Positions 53,794 to 63,646 of a DNA stretch of 64,000 nt are shown here, one piece after another. The notes beneath the pieces were generated by a model, which was given only the letters and a program-made list of their open reading frames with translations, was not told the DNA's origin and did not search any database. Source of the stretch: Litoreibacter albidus (GTDB taxonomy: Bacteria; Pseudomonadota; Alphaproteobacteria; Rhodobacterales; Rhodobacteraceae); NCBI RefSeq assembly GCF_900107015.1, contig NZ_FNOI01000005.1, positions 124,001-188,000 of the forward strand, read 5' to 3'. Every line of letters begins with the position of its first letter. Within the stretch, counting starts at the first letter, position 1. Position numbers and translations under genes: made by a program.

Positions 53794-54491
53794 GCCAACT
53801 CGGCGACCAACGCCTCCAACTCGCTCAGGTCTTTCATCACCCGAAACTTCGGGTGATCGACCGGCGCGTCGGCACGTTCCATTTCCCACTCGTATTTCGA
53901 CGGGACATGCACGCCCCAGCCGCCCGCCTCAATGGCGGGCACGACGTCCGATTTCATCGAATTCCCCACCATGATGGCGCGGTCCGGCCCGTGCCCGTGG
54001 CGCATGAAAGCGCGGATATATGTGCGCGGGGTTTTGTCGGCGACGATCTCAACGGCGTCAAACATCTCTCCCAAGCCCGATTGCGCCAGCTTGCGTTCCT
54101 GATCTAGCAAATCCCCCTTGGTGATCAGCACCAATCTGTAGTCGCGCCCCAAGGCCTCCACCGCCTCCTGCGCGTGGGGCAGCAGGTTCACCGGATGGCG
54201 CAGCATCTCCTGCCCAGCCTCGATAATGGTCTGGATAACCGTCGCAGGCACCTTTTCATCCGTCACCTCAATCGCGGTTTCGATCATGGACAGCATAAAG
54301 CCCTTGATGCCAAACCCGTAGTGGCCAAGGTTCTTGCGCTCCGACTGCAGCAGGCGCGCCGCAAGGTGGTCGGGGTCGGCATAGTCGCGCAGCAGATCGT
54401 AGAAAATATCTTGCGTCAGGCGGAAGAATTCCTCGTTCTGCCAAAGCGTGTCGTCAGCATCGAAGCCGATCGTGGTGATATTGTGACTCAT
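53790..54491 (-). CDS. HAD-family hydrolase
   Basis: A 233-residue HAD phosphatase-like protein. Motif I is [11 protein letters not shown] (DxDxT), motif II is VLITKGD, and motif III/IV are in [10 protein letters not shown] with a following acidic stretch. A helical cap (about 20-95) precedes motif II. The substrate is unknown. ATG 54491 is chosen because the domain starts directly after it. Confidence 0.88.
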   Translation of the reverse strand: MSHNITTIGFDADDTLWQNEEFFRLTQDIFYDLLRDYADPDHLAARLLQSERKNLGHYGFGIKGFMLSMIETAIEVTDEKVPATVIQTIIEAGQEMLRHPVNLLPHAQEAVEALGRDYRLVLITKGDLLDQERKLAQSGLGEMFDAVEIVADKTPRTYIRAFMRHGHGPDRAIMVGNSMKSDVVPAIEAGGWGVHVPSKYEWEMERADAPVDHPKFRVMKDLSELEALVAELA

Positions 54492-54583
54492 TTCACGCAG
54501 CGTCCCCCTTTTCTGGACTCGAGTGTCGCTTATATAGTAGGCCTCGCCAATCGAAAGTCTGTCGCCGCAAGGGAAAGCCAAAA

Positions 54584-54925
54584 GTGACCCCGTTTGAGAC
54601 CATCATGTCTGACAAGGATGACGACGCCGAGGGGGATACCTCCGTTGTCACCAAGACCAAGCCAAAGACCAAGCGGCCACCGATGTATAAGGTGATGCTG
54701 CTGAACGACGACTACACACCGATGGAGTTCGTTGTCTTGGTGCTGGAAAAATTCTTCGGGATGAACCACGCCCAGTCGGTCGAGATTATGCTGACAGTCC
54801 ACAAAAAGGGGCTGGCCGTTGTTGGCGTGTTCGCCTTTGAAATTGCCGAAACCAAGGTTGCGCAGGTGATGGAATCCGCACGCCGCAACCAACATCCACT
54901 GCAATGCACGATGGAGAAAGAGTAG
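54584..54925 (+). CDS. clpS: ATP-dependent Clp protease adaptor ClpS
   Basis: A protein of 106-113 residues with the ClpS core: [19 protein letters not shown], then the helix [17 protein letters not shown] and the ending [11 protein letters not shown]. It delivers N-degron substrates to ClpAP. The start could be GTG 54584 (AGGGAA upstream) or ATG 54605 (no clear ribosome site); I keep the longer form. Confidence 0.94.
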   Translation: MTPFETIMSDKDDDAEGDTSVVTKTKPKTKRPPMYKVMLLNDDYTPMEFVVLVLEKFFGMNHAQSVEIMLTVHKKGLAVVGVFAFEIAETKVAQVMESARRNQHPLQCTMEKE

Positions 54926-54947
54926 GCCCCGCGCCTGCCAACCCCTT

Positions 54948-55958
54948 ATGACAGATACCCGTTTTTCACTGGCTTTGGACCAAGACCTCCTGAGCCTACC
55001 CGAAGGTGACGTCGCCGTGCTAAATCCCGCAGGCGACATGGACCTCAGCTTTGCCGATGCGGGCAAGCTGCATCTGAACCAAAGCTTCTATCCGGACCAC
55101 CAAGCATTGGCCTCGCGTGGCTTCAACGTCAGCGTTGATACGCCCGCGTCCGTCACGACCAGCCTTGTGATGTGCCACCGCGCCAAACCCGCCACCTTCG
55201 ACCTGATCGCCCGCGCCGTAGAGCAAACCGCCACCGGCGGCATCGTCGCTATTGAAGGCGCCAAGACTGATGGCGCGGAATCGGTATTGAAAGCCGTGCG
55301 CGCACGCTTTGATGGTGTAGAGGTTTATCCCAAAGCCCACGGCAAGCTGTTCTGGTTCGCCCGCCCCGAAACCCTGCCCGACATGTCGGATTGGGTCGCC
55401 AAACCCATCGCGCTTGAGGGCGGCTTTAGCACCTATCCGGGTGTGTTCTCAGCCGATGGCATCGACAAAGGCTCCGCGCTCTTGGCCGAGCATCTGCCGG
55501 ACCTCAAAGGACCTGTTGCCGACCTTGGCGCGGGCTGGGGCTATCTGGCACGCAAAATTCTCACCTCGGACGGGGTCAAATCGCTTGATCTGGTCGAGGC
55601 TGACCACCACGCGCTGGAAGCCGCCAAACGCAACATCACAGACCCGCGCGCGGCGTTCCATTGGGGCGATGTGACCTATCATGTTGGCAGTAACTACGCC
55701 GCCGTGGTCTCGAACCCGCCTTTCCACATCGGCCGCAAACCCGCGCCGGAGCTGGGGCAAATGTTCATCCGCCGCGCCGCTGATATGCTGATGCCCAAGG
55801 GCCAGTTCTGGATGGTTGCCAACCGCAACCTCCCCTATGAGCAAACGCTGAACGAACGGTTCGGGCAGGTAGACACCATCGCCCAAACCGCAGGCTTCAA
55901 AGTGATCTGTGCCCGCCGTCCGATGACTGCGGCGCAAAGCGCTCGCTCGAAACGCTAA
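54948..55958 (+). CDS. rsmC: Class I SAM-dependent methyltransferase, RsmC-like (16S rRNA m2G1207)
   Basis: A 336-residue protein with two related halves; the C-terminal one is catalytic. ADLGAGWGYLARKIL is the SAM motif and VVSNPPFHIGR the NPPF motif of N2-guanine methyltransferases. The N-terminal half is a degenerate copy, as in RsmC. Length matches RsmC (about 340). It follows clpS by 22 bases. Confidence 0.86.
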   Translation: MTDTRFSLALDQDLLSLPEGDVAVLNPAGDMDLSFADAGKLHLNQSFYPDHQALASRGFNVSVDTPASVTTSLVMCHRAKPATFDLIARAVEQTATGGIVAIEGAKTDGAESVLKAVRARFDGVEVYPKAHGKLFWFARPETLPDMSDWVAKPIALEGGFSTYPGVFSADGIDKGSALLAEHLPDLKGPVADLGAGWGYLARKILTSDGVKSLDLVEADHHALEAAKRNITDPRAAFHWGDVTYHVGSNYAAVVSNPPFHIGRKPAPELGQMFIRRAADMLMPKGQFWMVANRNLPYEQTLNERFGQVDTIAQTAGFKVICARRPMTAAQSARSKR

Positions 55959-55997
55959 AGCACCCTAGTTTGACCCTAACCAACCGGAGGCATGCCA

Positions 55998-56804
55998 ATG
56001 TCATTTTCCCTTTCTGGTAAGACCGCCATTGTTACCGGCGCCGCAAACGGGGTCGGCCTCGCTATCGCCCGCCACTTCATCTCCGAGGGCGCGAACGTCA
56101 TGATGGCGGACCGCGACGAGGATCAGCTCCGCGCCGAGATGGGCGACGTCGCTGGTGAAGACGGCCCTGCGCGCCTGTTCTCCTGTGATTTGCGCGAAAA
56201 GCTGTCTCAGGCAAACCTGCTGTCCGCAACCATCGACGCCTTTGACCGCGTGGATATCTTGGTCAACGCCTCCCGTCAGGTGCTCGCCACGGACCCGATG
56301 GACGACGAAGACGACTCTATTGAGCAGCTTTTGCAACAGAACCTGATGTCCGGCTTCCGCCTCAGCCAGTTGATTGCCAAGCGGATGATCAAGCAGGCCG
56401 AAGACGCCGAAGAAGGCGAAATGGCAGGCTCCATCGTCAACCTCTCGTCCATCGCCGCGCGGCGCTCGCGTCCGGGGCTGATGGGCTATTCAATCTCCTG
56501 CGCGGCGCTGGACCAGATGACGCGCACCATGGCCATCGCATTGGCGCCCCAACGTATCCGCGTGAACGCAGTCGCGTTCGGCTCCGTGATGAGTGCCAGC
56601 TTGAAGAACTCGCTCAAGGAAACCGACGACCTGCGCGAAGACATCGTGGCCCACACGCCCATGGGCCGCATCGCCCCCGCGTCAGAGGTGGCCGAGGCCG
56701 TTCAGTTCCTCTGCTCCCCCGCCGCGAACTTTATCACCGGCGAGATCATGACAGTGGATGGTGGCCGTGCGCTGCTCGACCCTGTGGGCACAGCAGCGCA
56801 CTAA
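55998..56804 (+). CDS. SDR-family oxidoreductase with altered catalytic motif
   Basis: A 268-residue short-chain dehydrogenase. TGAANGVG binds the cofactor; the catalytic serine is in NLSSIAARR. The usual YxxxK reads YSISC, so the lysine is replaced by cysteine. The C-terminal FITGEIMTVDGGR is standard. ATG 55998 is chosen because GGAGG lies seven bases before it; an ATG at 55992 is too close. The function is unknown; activity may be changed. Confidence 0.88.
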   Translation: MSFSLSGKTAIVTGAANGVGLAIARHFISEGANVMMADRDEDQLRAEMGDVAGEDGPARLFSCDLREKLSQANLLSATIDAFDRVDILVNASRQVLATDPMDDEDDSIEQLLQQNLMSGFRLSQLIAKRMIKQAEDAEEGEMAGSIVNLSSIAARRSRPGLMGYSISCAALDQMTRTMAIALAPQRIRVNAVAFGSVMSASLKNSLKETDDLREDIVAHTPMGRIAPASEVAEAVQFLCSPAANFITGEIMTVDGGRALLDPVGTAAH

Positions 56805-56813
56805 CCCGCGCTT

Positions 56814-58772
56814 CTACAGCGCGATACGGAACCGCGCAAAACCGTCGGGGCCGTCACCAGCGGCCTCGATCTTCACGCTTGTAACATCACCGATGTATTT
56901 GGTCGCAGCTGGTCCCGTGTCGAACAGCACGGACGTGCCCTCCAGCGGCGCAAACGTCCAGTTGGCATCCGCACGCGGGCTAACCGTGCCCTTATCAACG
57001 ATGTAGCGCACGATCACGTCACGGTTGGTGTCCGGCCCCTCAAACACAATGGTGTCGCCAGTGCCTGGGAAGCTGCCCCCACCCGATGCGCGGTAGTTGT
57101 TCGTCGCAATGATGAACTCCTGCGCGGGGTCAATCGGCTTGCCCTCAAACGTCAGGTTCACGATCCGGTTCGCGCCCTCGTTCAGCGGCTCCCCTTTGGC
57201 CGTAAACATCGACGGTTGCGACAGGTCGATCTGGTACTCCACCCCGTCGATCACATCGAAGTTGTAGCTTGGGAATTCCGGATCAAGCAGCACCTGATCC
57301 GCTTCACCTGCGGTCACTTGGTTGAACATCCCCGCAGAGCGTTCCAGCCAGCCTTTTACCTGCGCCCCCGTCACACGCACCGCGCGGACCGTGTTGGGGT
57401 ACAGATACAGGTCAGCCACGTTCTTGATCGCCACATCGCCCACGGGAACATCGGTAAAATACTCCGGCCCGCCACGGCCACCAGCCTTGAACGGCGCGGC
57501 GGCGGACAGGATCGGCAAGCCCTCGTGCTCCGTACCCTTCAGCTGCTCTTGGATGTACCAGATTTGCGCGTTGGACACGATTTGCACCGACGGGTCATCC
57601 GCCACCAAGGCAAAGTAGCTGTGCAAGGCGGCGTCCGTCTTGCCCACGGCGCGGCGCACATAGGCCAGCGTTTCTTCGTGCTCTTTGTTGACGGAGGCCA
57701 GAACCGCGTCGTCGCTTTCCACCAGCGCGGTGGTGGAGCGGTCTTCATTGCGCTTGGAGATCGGGCGCGCCTCCGACATATGCGACACGATTTTCCATTC
57801 GTTGCCGGAGCGTTCCAGCATCAGGTCGATCACCCCAAGGTGCGACCCCCAGAACCCGCCCATTGCAGCGGGCTTGCCGTGGATCGTGCCTTTTTCGGCG
57901 TCAACGCCGCCGATGTCCGCAAACTTCGGACCGGGGAACACAAGGTGGCTATGGCCGGTCAGGATCGCGTCGATCCCGTCCACCATTGCCAACGGAACTG
58001 AGGCATTCTCCATCCCGTCCGTGTGGTCCGCCGCCCCGATGCCGGAGTGGCTAAGTGCGATGATAATATCGGCGCCCTGCTCTTTCATCAAAGGCACATA
58101 CGCCTTGGCAGTATCCACGATGTCACGCGCCTGCACGTTGCCTTCCAGATGCTTGCGGTCCCAGTTCATCACCTGTGGCGGCACGAACCCGATAAGGCCT
58201 ACCTTGATCGGGTGGCTGTTGCCGTCCCCGTCCGTGACCGTGCGGTCAAGGATCACGAACGGCGGCAGCAAGGTTTTGTCCTTGGTCGGCTCCGCGCCCA
58301 TTTCCTTGACGATATTGGCGGACACCACAGGGAAGTTCGCGCCAGCCAGCGCCTTGTTCAAAAACTCCAGCCCGTAGTTGAATTCATGGTTGCCCAGCGT
58401 GGAGGCATCAAACCCCACGGCATTCATCGCTTGGATGACAGGGTGCATATCCCCGTCCTTCATCCCGCGCTCATAGGCGATGTAGTCGCCCATCGGGTTG
58501 CCTTGCAGGAAGTCGCCGTTGTCGATCAGCATGGAGTTCGTCGCCTCGGCACGGATCTCCCCGATGATGGACGCAGTGCGCGCCAACCCGACAGTGTCGA
58601 CCGGCTTGTCGGCGTAGTAATCATAGGGGAACACATGCACGTGCAAGTCAGTCGTTTCCATGATCCGCAGGTGGGCCTGATTGCCAGCCGCGCGGGCAGA
58701 AAACGGATGCACCGCAATCAGTGCGGCGGTCCCCATCAAGAAATGGCGGCGGTCAAATGTCAGCTTGGTCAT
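56814..58772 (-). CDS. cpdB: Bifunctional 2',3'-cyclic-nucleotide 2'-phosphodiesterase/3'-nucleotidase
   Basis: A 652-residue periplasmic nucleotidase. The signal peptide carries a Tat motif (DRRHFLMG). The metallophosphatase domain has [32 protein letters not shown] and [11 protein letters not shown]. The C-terminal nucleotide-binding domain contains [13 protein letters not shown]. It scavenges phosphate and nucleosides. A Tat signal is unlike the Sec signal of E. coli CpdB. Confidence 0.93.
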   Translation of the reverse strand: MTKLTFDRRHFLMGTAALIAVHPFSARAAGNQAHLRIMETTDLHVHVFPYDYYADKPVDTVGLARTASIIGEIRAEATNSMLIDNGDFLQGNPMGDYIAYERGMKDGDMHPVIQAMNAVGFDASTLGNHEFNYGLEFLNKALAGANFPVVSANIVKEMGAEPTKDKTLLPPFVILDRTVTDGDGNSHPIKVGLIGFVPPQVMNWDRKHLEGNVQARDIVDTAKAYVPLMKEQGADIIIALSHSGIGAADHTDGMENASVPLAMVDGIDAILTGHSHLVFPGPKFADIGGVDAEKGTIHGKPAAMGGFWGSHLGVIDLMLERSGNEWKIVSHMSEARPISKRNEDRSTTALVESDDAVLASVNKEHEETLAYVRRAVGKTDAALHSYFALVADDPSVQIVSNAQIWYIQEQLKGTEHEGLPILSAAAPFKAGGRGGPEYFTDVPVGDVAIKNVADLYLYPNTVRAVRVTGAQVKGWLERSAGMFNQVTAGEADQVLLDPEFPSYNFDVIDGVEYQIDLSQPSMFTAKGEPLNEGANRIVNLTFEGKPIDPAQEFIIATNNYRASGGGSFPGTGDTIVFEGPDTNRDVIVRYIVDKGTVSPRADANWTFAPLEGTSVLFDTGPAATKYIGDVTSVKIEAAGDGPDGFARFRIAL

Positions 58773-58871
58773 ATCGGTCTCCCCGTTGTGTTTGCCTTAT
58801 TGAGCAACAGTTTACCCGAGTCCCACAACAGAATTCTAACAAAGAATACTTTCTCCTCCGAAAGAGGCACC

Positions 58872-58908
58872 AACAAAAAACGCCGCCACCCAAAGGGCAG
58901 CGGCGCAT
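58872..58908 (-). terminator. Rho-independent terminator of trcR
   Basis: On the minus strand CGCCGC-CCC and GGG-GGCGGCG pair with small bulges around TTT, followed by TTTTTTG. Confidence 0.75.
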
Positions 58909-58930
58909 CAATCATAAGCCTTAAGACAAC

Positions 58931-59686
58931 TTAATCGTCGTCTTCATCCGCGCTTGGGGCGTCGGGCAGGTTGAACAGGCTGTCGGCGTCAACCAGCAGG
59001 TTGTCGTCCTCTTCCTCGTCGTCATCCGCGTTGCCAGACAGCGTGAAGGTTTCCAGACCCGAAATCGCGGTTGGCAGTTCAGGCTCCTGCGGCAGGCCCA
59101 GCGATTGCTCTGTGGAGACCAGCTTGCGGCGCTCTTCGTCGCTCAGCGCGGTGCCCTCTTTCAGGCGCTTGGCGTTGGCTTTTTGGACAGCGGCGTCCAG
59201 CTCGGACTGCTTACACAGGCCCAAGGCAACCGGATCAATCGGCTGGATGTTGGCAATGTTCCAGTGCGTGCGCTCACGAATCGCGTTGATCGTCGGCTTG
59301 GTCGTACCCACCAGCTTGGACACCTGACCGTCGGTCAGCTCTGGGTGGAATTTCACCAGCCACAGGATGGACGCAGGGCGGTCCTGACGTTTGGACAGCG
59401 GCGTGTAGCGTGGGCCACGGCGCACTTCCTCGCCTTCGGCGGCAGCGTTGAATTTCAGTTGCAAGCGGTGCTTGCGGTTTTGCTCGGCTTTGTCGATCTC
59501 TTCTTGCGTCAGCTGGTTGTTCGCAATCGGGTCGAAACCCTTCACACCTTGCGCAACATCGCCGTCGGCGATGCCTTGGACTTCCAACTCGTGCAGGCCG
59601 CAAAACTCGGCGATCTGCATGAAGGTCAATGTGGTGTTATCCACGAGCCAGACGGCGGTGGCTTTCGCCATAATGGGTAGTGCCAT
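58931..59686 (-). CDS. trcR: Cell cycle transcriptional regulator TrcR (DUF1013)
   Basis: A 251-residue protein of the alphaproteobacterial DUF1013/TrcR family. A helix-turn-helix-like region lies at LTFMQIAEFCGLHELEVQGIA and a second one near DGQVSKLVGTTKPTINAIRE. The C-terminal tail is very acidic (DDDEEEDD). ATG 59686 has AGGAGAAAG upstream. Family members are essential-like regulators in several alphaproteobacteria. Confidence 0.9.
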   Translation of the reverse strand: MALPIMAKATAVWLVDNTTLTFMQIAEFCGLHELEVQGIADGDVAQGVKGFDPIANNQLTQEEIDKAEQNRKHRLQLKFNAAAEGEEVRRGPRYTPLSKRQDRPASILWLVKFHPELTDGQVSKLVGTTKPTINAIRERTHWNIANIQPIDPVALGLCKQSELDAAVQKANAKRLKEGTALSDEERRKLVSTEQSLGLPQEPELPTAISGLETFTLSGNADDDEEEDDNLLVDADSLFNLPDAPSADEDDD

Positions 59687-59826
59687 TGTGCTTTCTCCTA
59701 ATTGCCGCAACTGCGGACACAACTTCCCCGTCACCCGGCTTAGGGGCTGTCCCGATTGGAACAAGTTCGTGATGTTGGGGAACTTGGACGCTATATAGAG
59801 GCGGATTGAGCGTAGGGGAAGAGAAA

Positions 59827-60459
59827 ATGCGAAAGTTGTTACTTGGGCTGATGCTGTGGGCCGCTCCGGTTTGGGCCAAGGGGGAGCGCGCAGGCGCCTT
59901 TGACTACTACGTTCTGGCGCTCAGCTGGTCGCCCACGTGGTGCGCTTTGGAAGGCGATGCACGCGGCGCAGATCAATGCGACGACCGCCACGACTACGGC
60001 TGGACGCTACACGGCCTGTGGCCCCAAAATGAACGCGGCTGGCCGTCCTACTGCCGCACATCCCACCGCGATGCCTCCCGTGGGCAAACGGGCGCTATGA
60101 CAGATATCATGGGGTCCGGCGGGTTGGCGTGGCACCAGTGGAAAAAGCACGGGCGCTGTTCCGGCCTGTCCGCTGCGGACTACTTCGACGCATCCCGCGC
60201 CGCCTATACGTCGGTTAAGCGCCCTGCGGTGTTTCGCAAACTCCAAGATGCGGTGAAGCTCCCCGCCAAGGTCGTGGAGGAGGCATTCCTCGAATCGAAT
60301 CCCGATCTCGTCGCCGATATGGTGACCATCACCTGCAAGAATCGCCGTATCCAAGAGGTGCGAATCTGCCTGACCAAGGATTTGGACCCCCGCCGCTGCG
60401 GAAAAGACGTGATAAATGACTGTTCCATGAGCAATGCCCTCCTTGATCCAATCCGTTGA
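59827..60459 (+). CDS. Ribonuclease T2 family protein
   Basis: A 210-residue exported RNase T2. The signal peptide covers about residues 1-18 (cleavage after VWA). The first active-site box is GWTLHGLWPQ (catalytic His) and the second is WHQWKKHGRC. In the usual HEWxKHG the glutamate is catalytic; here it is Gln. Cysteine pairs for disulfides are present. It may act in the periplasm, but catalytic rate may be reduced. Confidence 0.87.
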   Translation: MRKLLLGLMLWAAPVWAKGERAGAFDYYVLALSWSPTWCALEGDARGADQCDDRHDYGWTLHGLWPQNERGWPSYCRTSHRDASRGQTGAMTDIMGSGGLAWHQWKKHGRCSGLSAADYFDASRAAYTSVKRPAVFRKLQDAVKLPAKVVEEAFLESNPDLVADMVTITCKNRRIQEVRICLTKDLDPRRCGKDVINDCSMSNALLDPIR

Positions 60460-60749
60460 AAACACGGATAAAAACCGAAAAATGGGACAAAACTCATTTA
60501 AAATTGAGCCAACTTTTTCAAGTTTCCCCTCAAAATTGCCGCAAAGGTAGGGTATTCCTTACCTGTGCGGTACTTCCTGGGGGAAGGAAGCATATGTGTT
60601 TGTATCAGTCGGATTAGGCAAGTTGCGCTCGTGTTTAGCGCAGGTCCCATGTCCGACGCCTGATAGCTGATATCGGGCGGGGTCACGAGTTTGTAGTTTG
60701 CATTACCAGTAAATAGTTAGAGCCGGGTCGCCCCCGACCCGGCTCACTT
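60460..60749. other. Intergenic stretch with an inverted repeat and a 7-codon ORF
   Basis: No gene of normal size is seen. CCGCA-A-AGGTA and TACCT-G-TGCGG form an inverted repeat around 60538-60570. It is followed by AGGAAGCAT and a seven-codon ORF (MCLYQSD). At 60720-60745 there is a perfect 11-bp hairpin without a T-run. This may hold a small RNA or leader; support is weak. Confidence 0.3.
60720..60745. terminator. GC-rich hairpin downstream of the quinone oxidoreductase gene
   Basis: GAGCCGGGTCG and CGACCCGGCTC form a perfect 11-bp stem around CCCC. Neither side has a good T-run. It lies five bases from the stop codon of the minus-strand gene and may end its transcript. Confidence 0.5.
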
Positions 60750-61739
60750 CTACTCCACCTTCAGAACAATTTTCCCGATATGGGTAGAGCTTTCCATATG
60801 CGCGTGCGCCCGCGCCGCGTCTTCTAACGCGAACTCGCTATCCATCACTGGCGCGATCTTGCCGTCGTCCAGCAACGGCCAGACGACACGCCGCAACTCC
60901 TCAGCAATACCTGCCTTCGCCGCGTCACTTTGCGGGCGCAGGGTCGATCCCGTGATCGTCAGGCGACGCATCATAAGCTGGGCAAAGTTCAGCTCCACCT
61001 TCGGACCTTCCAGAAAGGCGATCTGCACCAGTCGCCCGTCGTCCGCCAACGCCTTGACGTTGCGCGGCAGATACTCCCCGCCCACCATGTCCAAAATCAG
61101 GTTCGCGCCGCCCTCGGCTTTGATCACGTCGACAAAATCCGCCTCGCGGTAATTTATCGCCTGCTCCGCGCCAAGGCGCAGGCACGCCGCGCATTTCTCG
61201 TCTGAACCGGCGGTGGTAAACACCCGCGCGCCCATCGCTTTGGCCAGTTGGATCGCGGTTGTCCCGATGCCCGACGATCCGCCGTGCACCAAGAACAATT
61301 CCCCCGCTGTCAGCCCGCCGCGCATGACCACGTTCGAGTAGACGGTAAAGAATGTCTCCGGCAGCGCCGCCGCTTGCGCCATGCTCATCCCCGTGGGTAT
61401 TGGCAAACAATGCGCGGCGGGGGTGCGGACGTATTCGGCATAACCACCGCCCGGCAACAGGGCGCAAACATCGTCGCCGACCGCCACCCCCGTGACACCG
61501 TCACCGATCGCGGCCACCGTTCCCGCCCCTTCCAAGCCGGGCAAGGGCGACGCACCTTCGGGCGGGTTGTACAAGCCCGCGCGCTGCAAGGCATCAGGGC
61601 GGTTCACCCCAGCATAGGCCAGCTTTATCAACACCTCCCCGCGCCGCGGGGCGGGCACTGGCGCGGTCGCCGCTTGCAATACATCTGGGGCACCGGGCGT
61701 GGTGATTTCCACCGCCCGCATCATCTGTGGAAGCGCCAT
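60750..61739 (-). CDS. NAD(P)H-quinone oxidoreductase (Qor/PIG3-type, MDR family)
   Basis: A 329-residue zinc-free medium-chain dehydrogenase. PGLEGAGTVAAIGDGV and the NADPH-binding HGGSSGIGTTAIQLAKA (Rossmann) are present. Zinc-ligand cysteines are absent. NPPEGASPLPGLE fits PIG3/TP53I3-like quinone oxidoreductases. The start codon is nine bases after the COQ9 stop codon, so they are likely co-transcribed. Confidence 0.9.
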   Translation of the reverse strand: MALPQMMRAVEITTPGAPDVLQAATAPVPAPRRGEVLIKLAYAGVNRPDALQRAGLYNPPEGASPLPGLEGAGTVAAIGDGVTGVAVGDDVCALLPGGGYAEYVRTPAAHCLPIPTGMSMAQAAALPETFFTVYSNVVMRGGLTAGELFLVHGGSSGIGTTAIQLAKAMGARVFTTAGSDEKCAACLRLGAEQAINYREADFVDVIKAEGGANLILDMVGGEYLPRNVKALADDGRLVQIAFLEGPKVELNFAQLMMRRLTITGSTLRPQSDAAKAGIAEELRRVVWPLLDDGKIAPVMDSEFALEDAARAHAHMESSTHIGKIVLKVE

Positions 61740-61748
61740 GACTGATCC

Positions 61749-62432
61749 TTATTTAGAGTTCGTGTGCCCCGGCAAGTCGGAGGAAAACCCCGACCCCGGT
61801 GCTTTGAGCTGCGACAAAAGCCAGTTTGGCCCCGCCATCAGCTTGGACGCCAATGGGTTTGCGTTCACCTGCGCCTTGACCTTTTCCACCTGCATCACGT
61901 TGTCGATGCGGCGATCCAAGAACGCCCATGTCGCCGCGTGGTCTTCGCTGTCGTCGCCCAGCCAGAACAGCACGGTGGCACCGTAAACCGCCGATAGGGT
62001 CGCGCGCTTTGTGTACCAGTTGTGATCTTGGGAGTCGTCACCCAGCGCCGTCCAGATGGCGTCCGCAGTGCCCCAGATAAGTTTCGCACCTTCCGCCGCA
62101 TGGGTCGGCAGTGCAAACAGCGACGTGCCACGGCGCACCGCGTCCTTGTCGCCCGCCACGGCCTCCAGCCGGTAGCGCACACCAGCGGCGATCCGGTCCC
62201 GAAAGCGCATCGACAACAGGCTTGCAGATGTCAGGCGCTCCACCATCTGCGCATCACCGCGTTTGTGGAAGGCTACCGCCAAATCAACCGCGCCGCGCGG
62301 GTATATGGCCTGCGCTTGCGCCGCCGAGATACCGGTGTCGCGAACGGCCGCATCAAAGGTTTCCTTGGACCATCCGTCGAAGGTCACATGCGGCAGGCTC
62401 GCGTCAAGAATTTTGGTCTTTGCATCGTCCAT
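61749..62432 (-). CDS. COQ9-family ubiquinone biosynthesis protein
   Basis: A 227-residue protein with a TetR-like fold and a COQ9 C-terminal lipid-binding domain (WGTADAIWTALGDDSQDHNWYTKRATLS; DHAATWAFLDRRIDNVMQ; each typical). COQ9 presents ubiquinone precursors to COQ7. It is upstream of a quinone oxidoreductase gene. It is divergent from rpsU. Confidence 0.92.
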   Translation of the reverse strand: MDDAKTKILDASLPHVTFDGWSKETFDAAVRDTGISAAQAQAIYPRGAVDLAVAFHKRGDAQMVERLTSASLLSMRFRDRIAAGVRYRLEAVAGDKDAVRRGTSLFALPTHAAEGAKLIWGTADAIWTALGDDSQDHNWYTKRATLSAVYGATVLFWLGDDSEDHAATWAFLDRRIDNVMQVEKVKAQVNANPLASKLMAGPNWLLSQLKAPGSGFSSDLPGHTNSK

Positions 62433-62463
62433 GTCAGGCTCCTTTCGGGGGCTTTCTTCATGG

Positions 62464-62492
62464 TAGACAAGTTAGGACGGCTTTGCTATACG
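62464..62492 (+). promoter_or_regulatory. Candidate sigma-70 promoter of rpsU
   Basis: TAGACA (-35-like, 62464-62469) and TATACG (-10-like, 62487-62492) are spaced by 17 bases. They lie 50 bases before the rpsU start. Confidence 0.5.
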
Positions 62493-62543
62493 GCGACCTC
62501 CTGCAATCTTGCAAAATCTAACCTAGGAAGGTGGTGACACCAC

Positions 62544-62750
62544 ATGCAGGTAAGCGTTCGCGACAATAACGTCGATCAGGCTCTCCGCGCACTGAAGAAG
62601 AAACTTCAGCGTGAGGGCGTTTTTCGTGAAATGAAGCTCAAGCAACATTTCGAAAAGCCGTCTGAGAAGAAAGCACGCGAGAAAGCCGAAGCAATTCGCC
62701 GTTCCCGCAAGCTGGCTCGCAAAAAGCTCCAGCGCGAAAACGGCGGTTAA
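62544..62750 (+). CDS. rpsU: 30S ribosomal protein S21
   Basis: A 68-residue, very basic protein. [25 protein letters not shown] is the S21 start (shown in part), followed by the Arg/Lys-rich helix [20 protein letters not shown]. It helps mRNA binding on the small subunit. AGGAAGGTGG precedes the ATG, and a strong terminator follows. Confidence 0.97.
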   Translation: MQVSVRDNNVDQALRALKKKLQREGVFREMKLKQHFEKPSEKKAREKAEAIRRSRKLARKKLQRENGG

Positions 62751-62779
62751 GTCCGGGTTTTCAAGCACGAAATAAATTA

Positions 62780-62809
62780 CCCCCGCAGCGCAAGCCGCGG
62801 GGGTTTTTT
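62780..62809 (+). terminator. Rho-independent terminator of rpsU
   Basis: CCCCCGC and GCGGGGG form a perfect 7-bp stem, followed by TTTTTT. Confidence 0.9.
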
Positions 62810-63040
62810 GTTGGCCGGGAACCAACAAGGTACTGATAATATTGGGGGGCGTCGGAAGACCTTGCACAAAAGGCCCGCCATCTAAGCTGCAGAAAATCCG
62901 GAAACTAAACTCACTAAATCCACGTACTCGTTGAAGCGCTTTGCAAACATCCCCCAGGGTACTCGCTACTTCGTTTGTGAAGTCAGTATACGTTCTTACG
63001 CTGCGTCATGCGCGTGCATAAACCGTGAAAAACCCGTTCC

Positions 63041-63634
63041 TCAGCCGCCGGCAGGCAGCTTCGCAGAGTTATCATCGGGATCATTGTCGAACACTTTGCG
63101 GGTTTTCACCCCTGGAAACTTGGCAAACGCATCCATCGTCCGCTTCGGGAAGAATGTGGCGTTTATGCTCTCAAATCCCGGCAAGCGGCTTAGAATCGTG
63201 CTGGTGGACTGCGAGCACGCGGCCTTGGACACCGCCCCGTAGGCCGCCGCCTCTTTCAGCGCCAGCTCCGCCACTTCCGGCGGGACTTGAAGTTCTTGCA
63301 GCACCGTGTGGTAAGTTTCGCGGGTGTGGTAGTCGACATAGACGTCAACCATGCGGTCGGTCATGCCGTAGTGCAAATCGTTCCGCTCCGGCGCGTTCGG
63401 GCTGTACCAAGAACCCGCGGGATCCCACACAACACGTTGCGATCCATTGATAAGCAGGCCCGTGTGCCCGCCCGCGCCCGACCGGTTGCTGATCACGGTG
63501 ATCAGCGTCAACGACGCGGGGCCGTTGTGGCGGTAGGCTTTGGCGCGAATGTCTTCGTCCGGCGCCCAAACAGACTCCGCCCCGCAAGCTGACAACAGCG
63601 CGACCATCCACAGTGACAACAACAGCCGCGCCAT
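63041..63634 (-). CDS. Lipoprotein, hypothetical
   Basis: A 197-residue protein with a lipoprotein signal (lipobox LSAC at residues 14-17). The mature part has SNRSGAGGHTGLLINGSQRVVWDPAGSW, where the His in a glycine-rich loop recalls papain-like/NlpC folds, though I cannot confirm a family. It ends in a charged tail. It lies 12 bases after the oxidase subunit IV gene and is likely co-transcribed. Confidence 0.75.
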   Translation of the reverse strand: MARLLLSLWMVALLSACGAESVWAPDEDIRAKAYRHNGPASLTLITVISNRSGAGGHTGLLINGSQRVVWDPAGSWYSPNAPERNDLHYGMTDRMVDVYVDYHTRETYHTVLQELQVPPEVAELALKEAAAYGAVSKAACSQSTSTILSRLPGFESINATFFPKRTMDAFAKFPGVKTRKVFDNDPDDNSAKLPAGG

Positions 63635-63646
63635 CGAAGAAACCGC

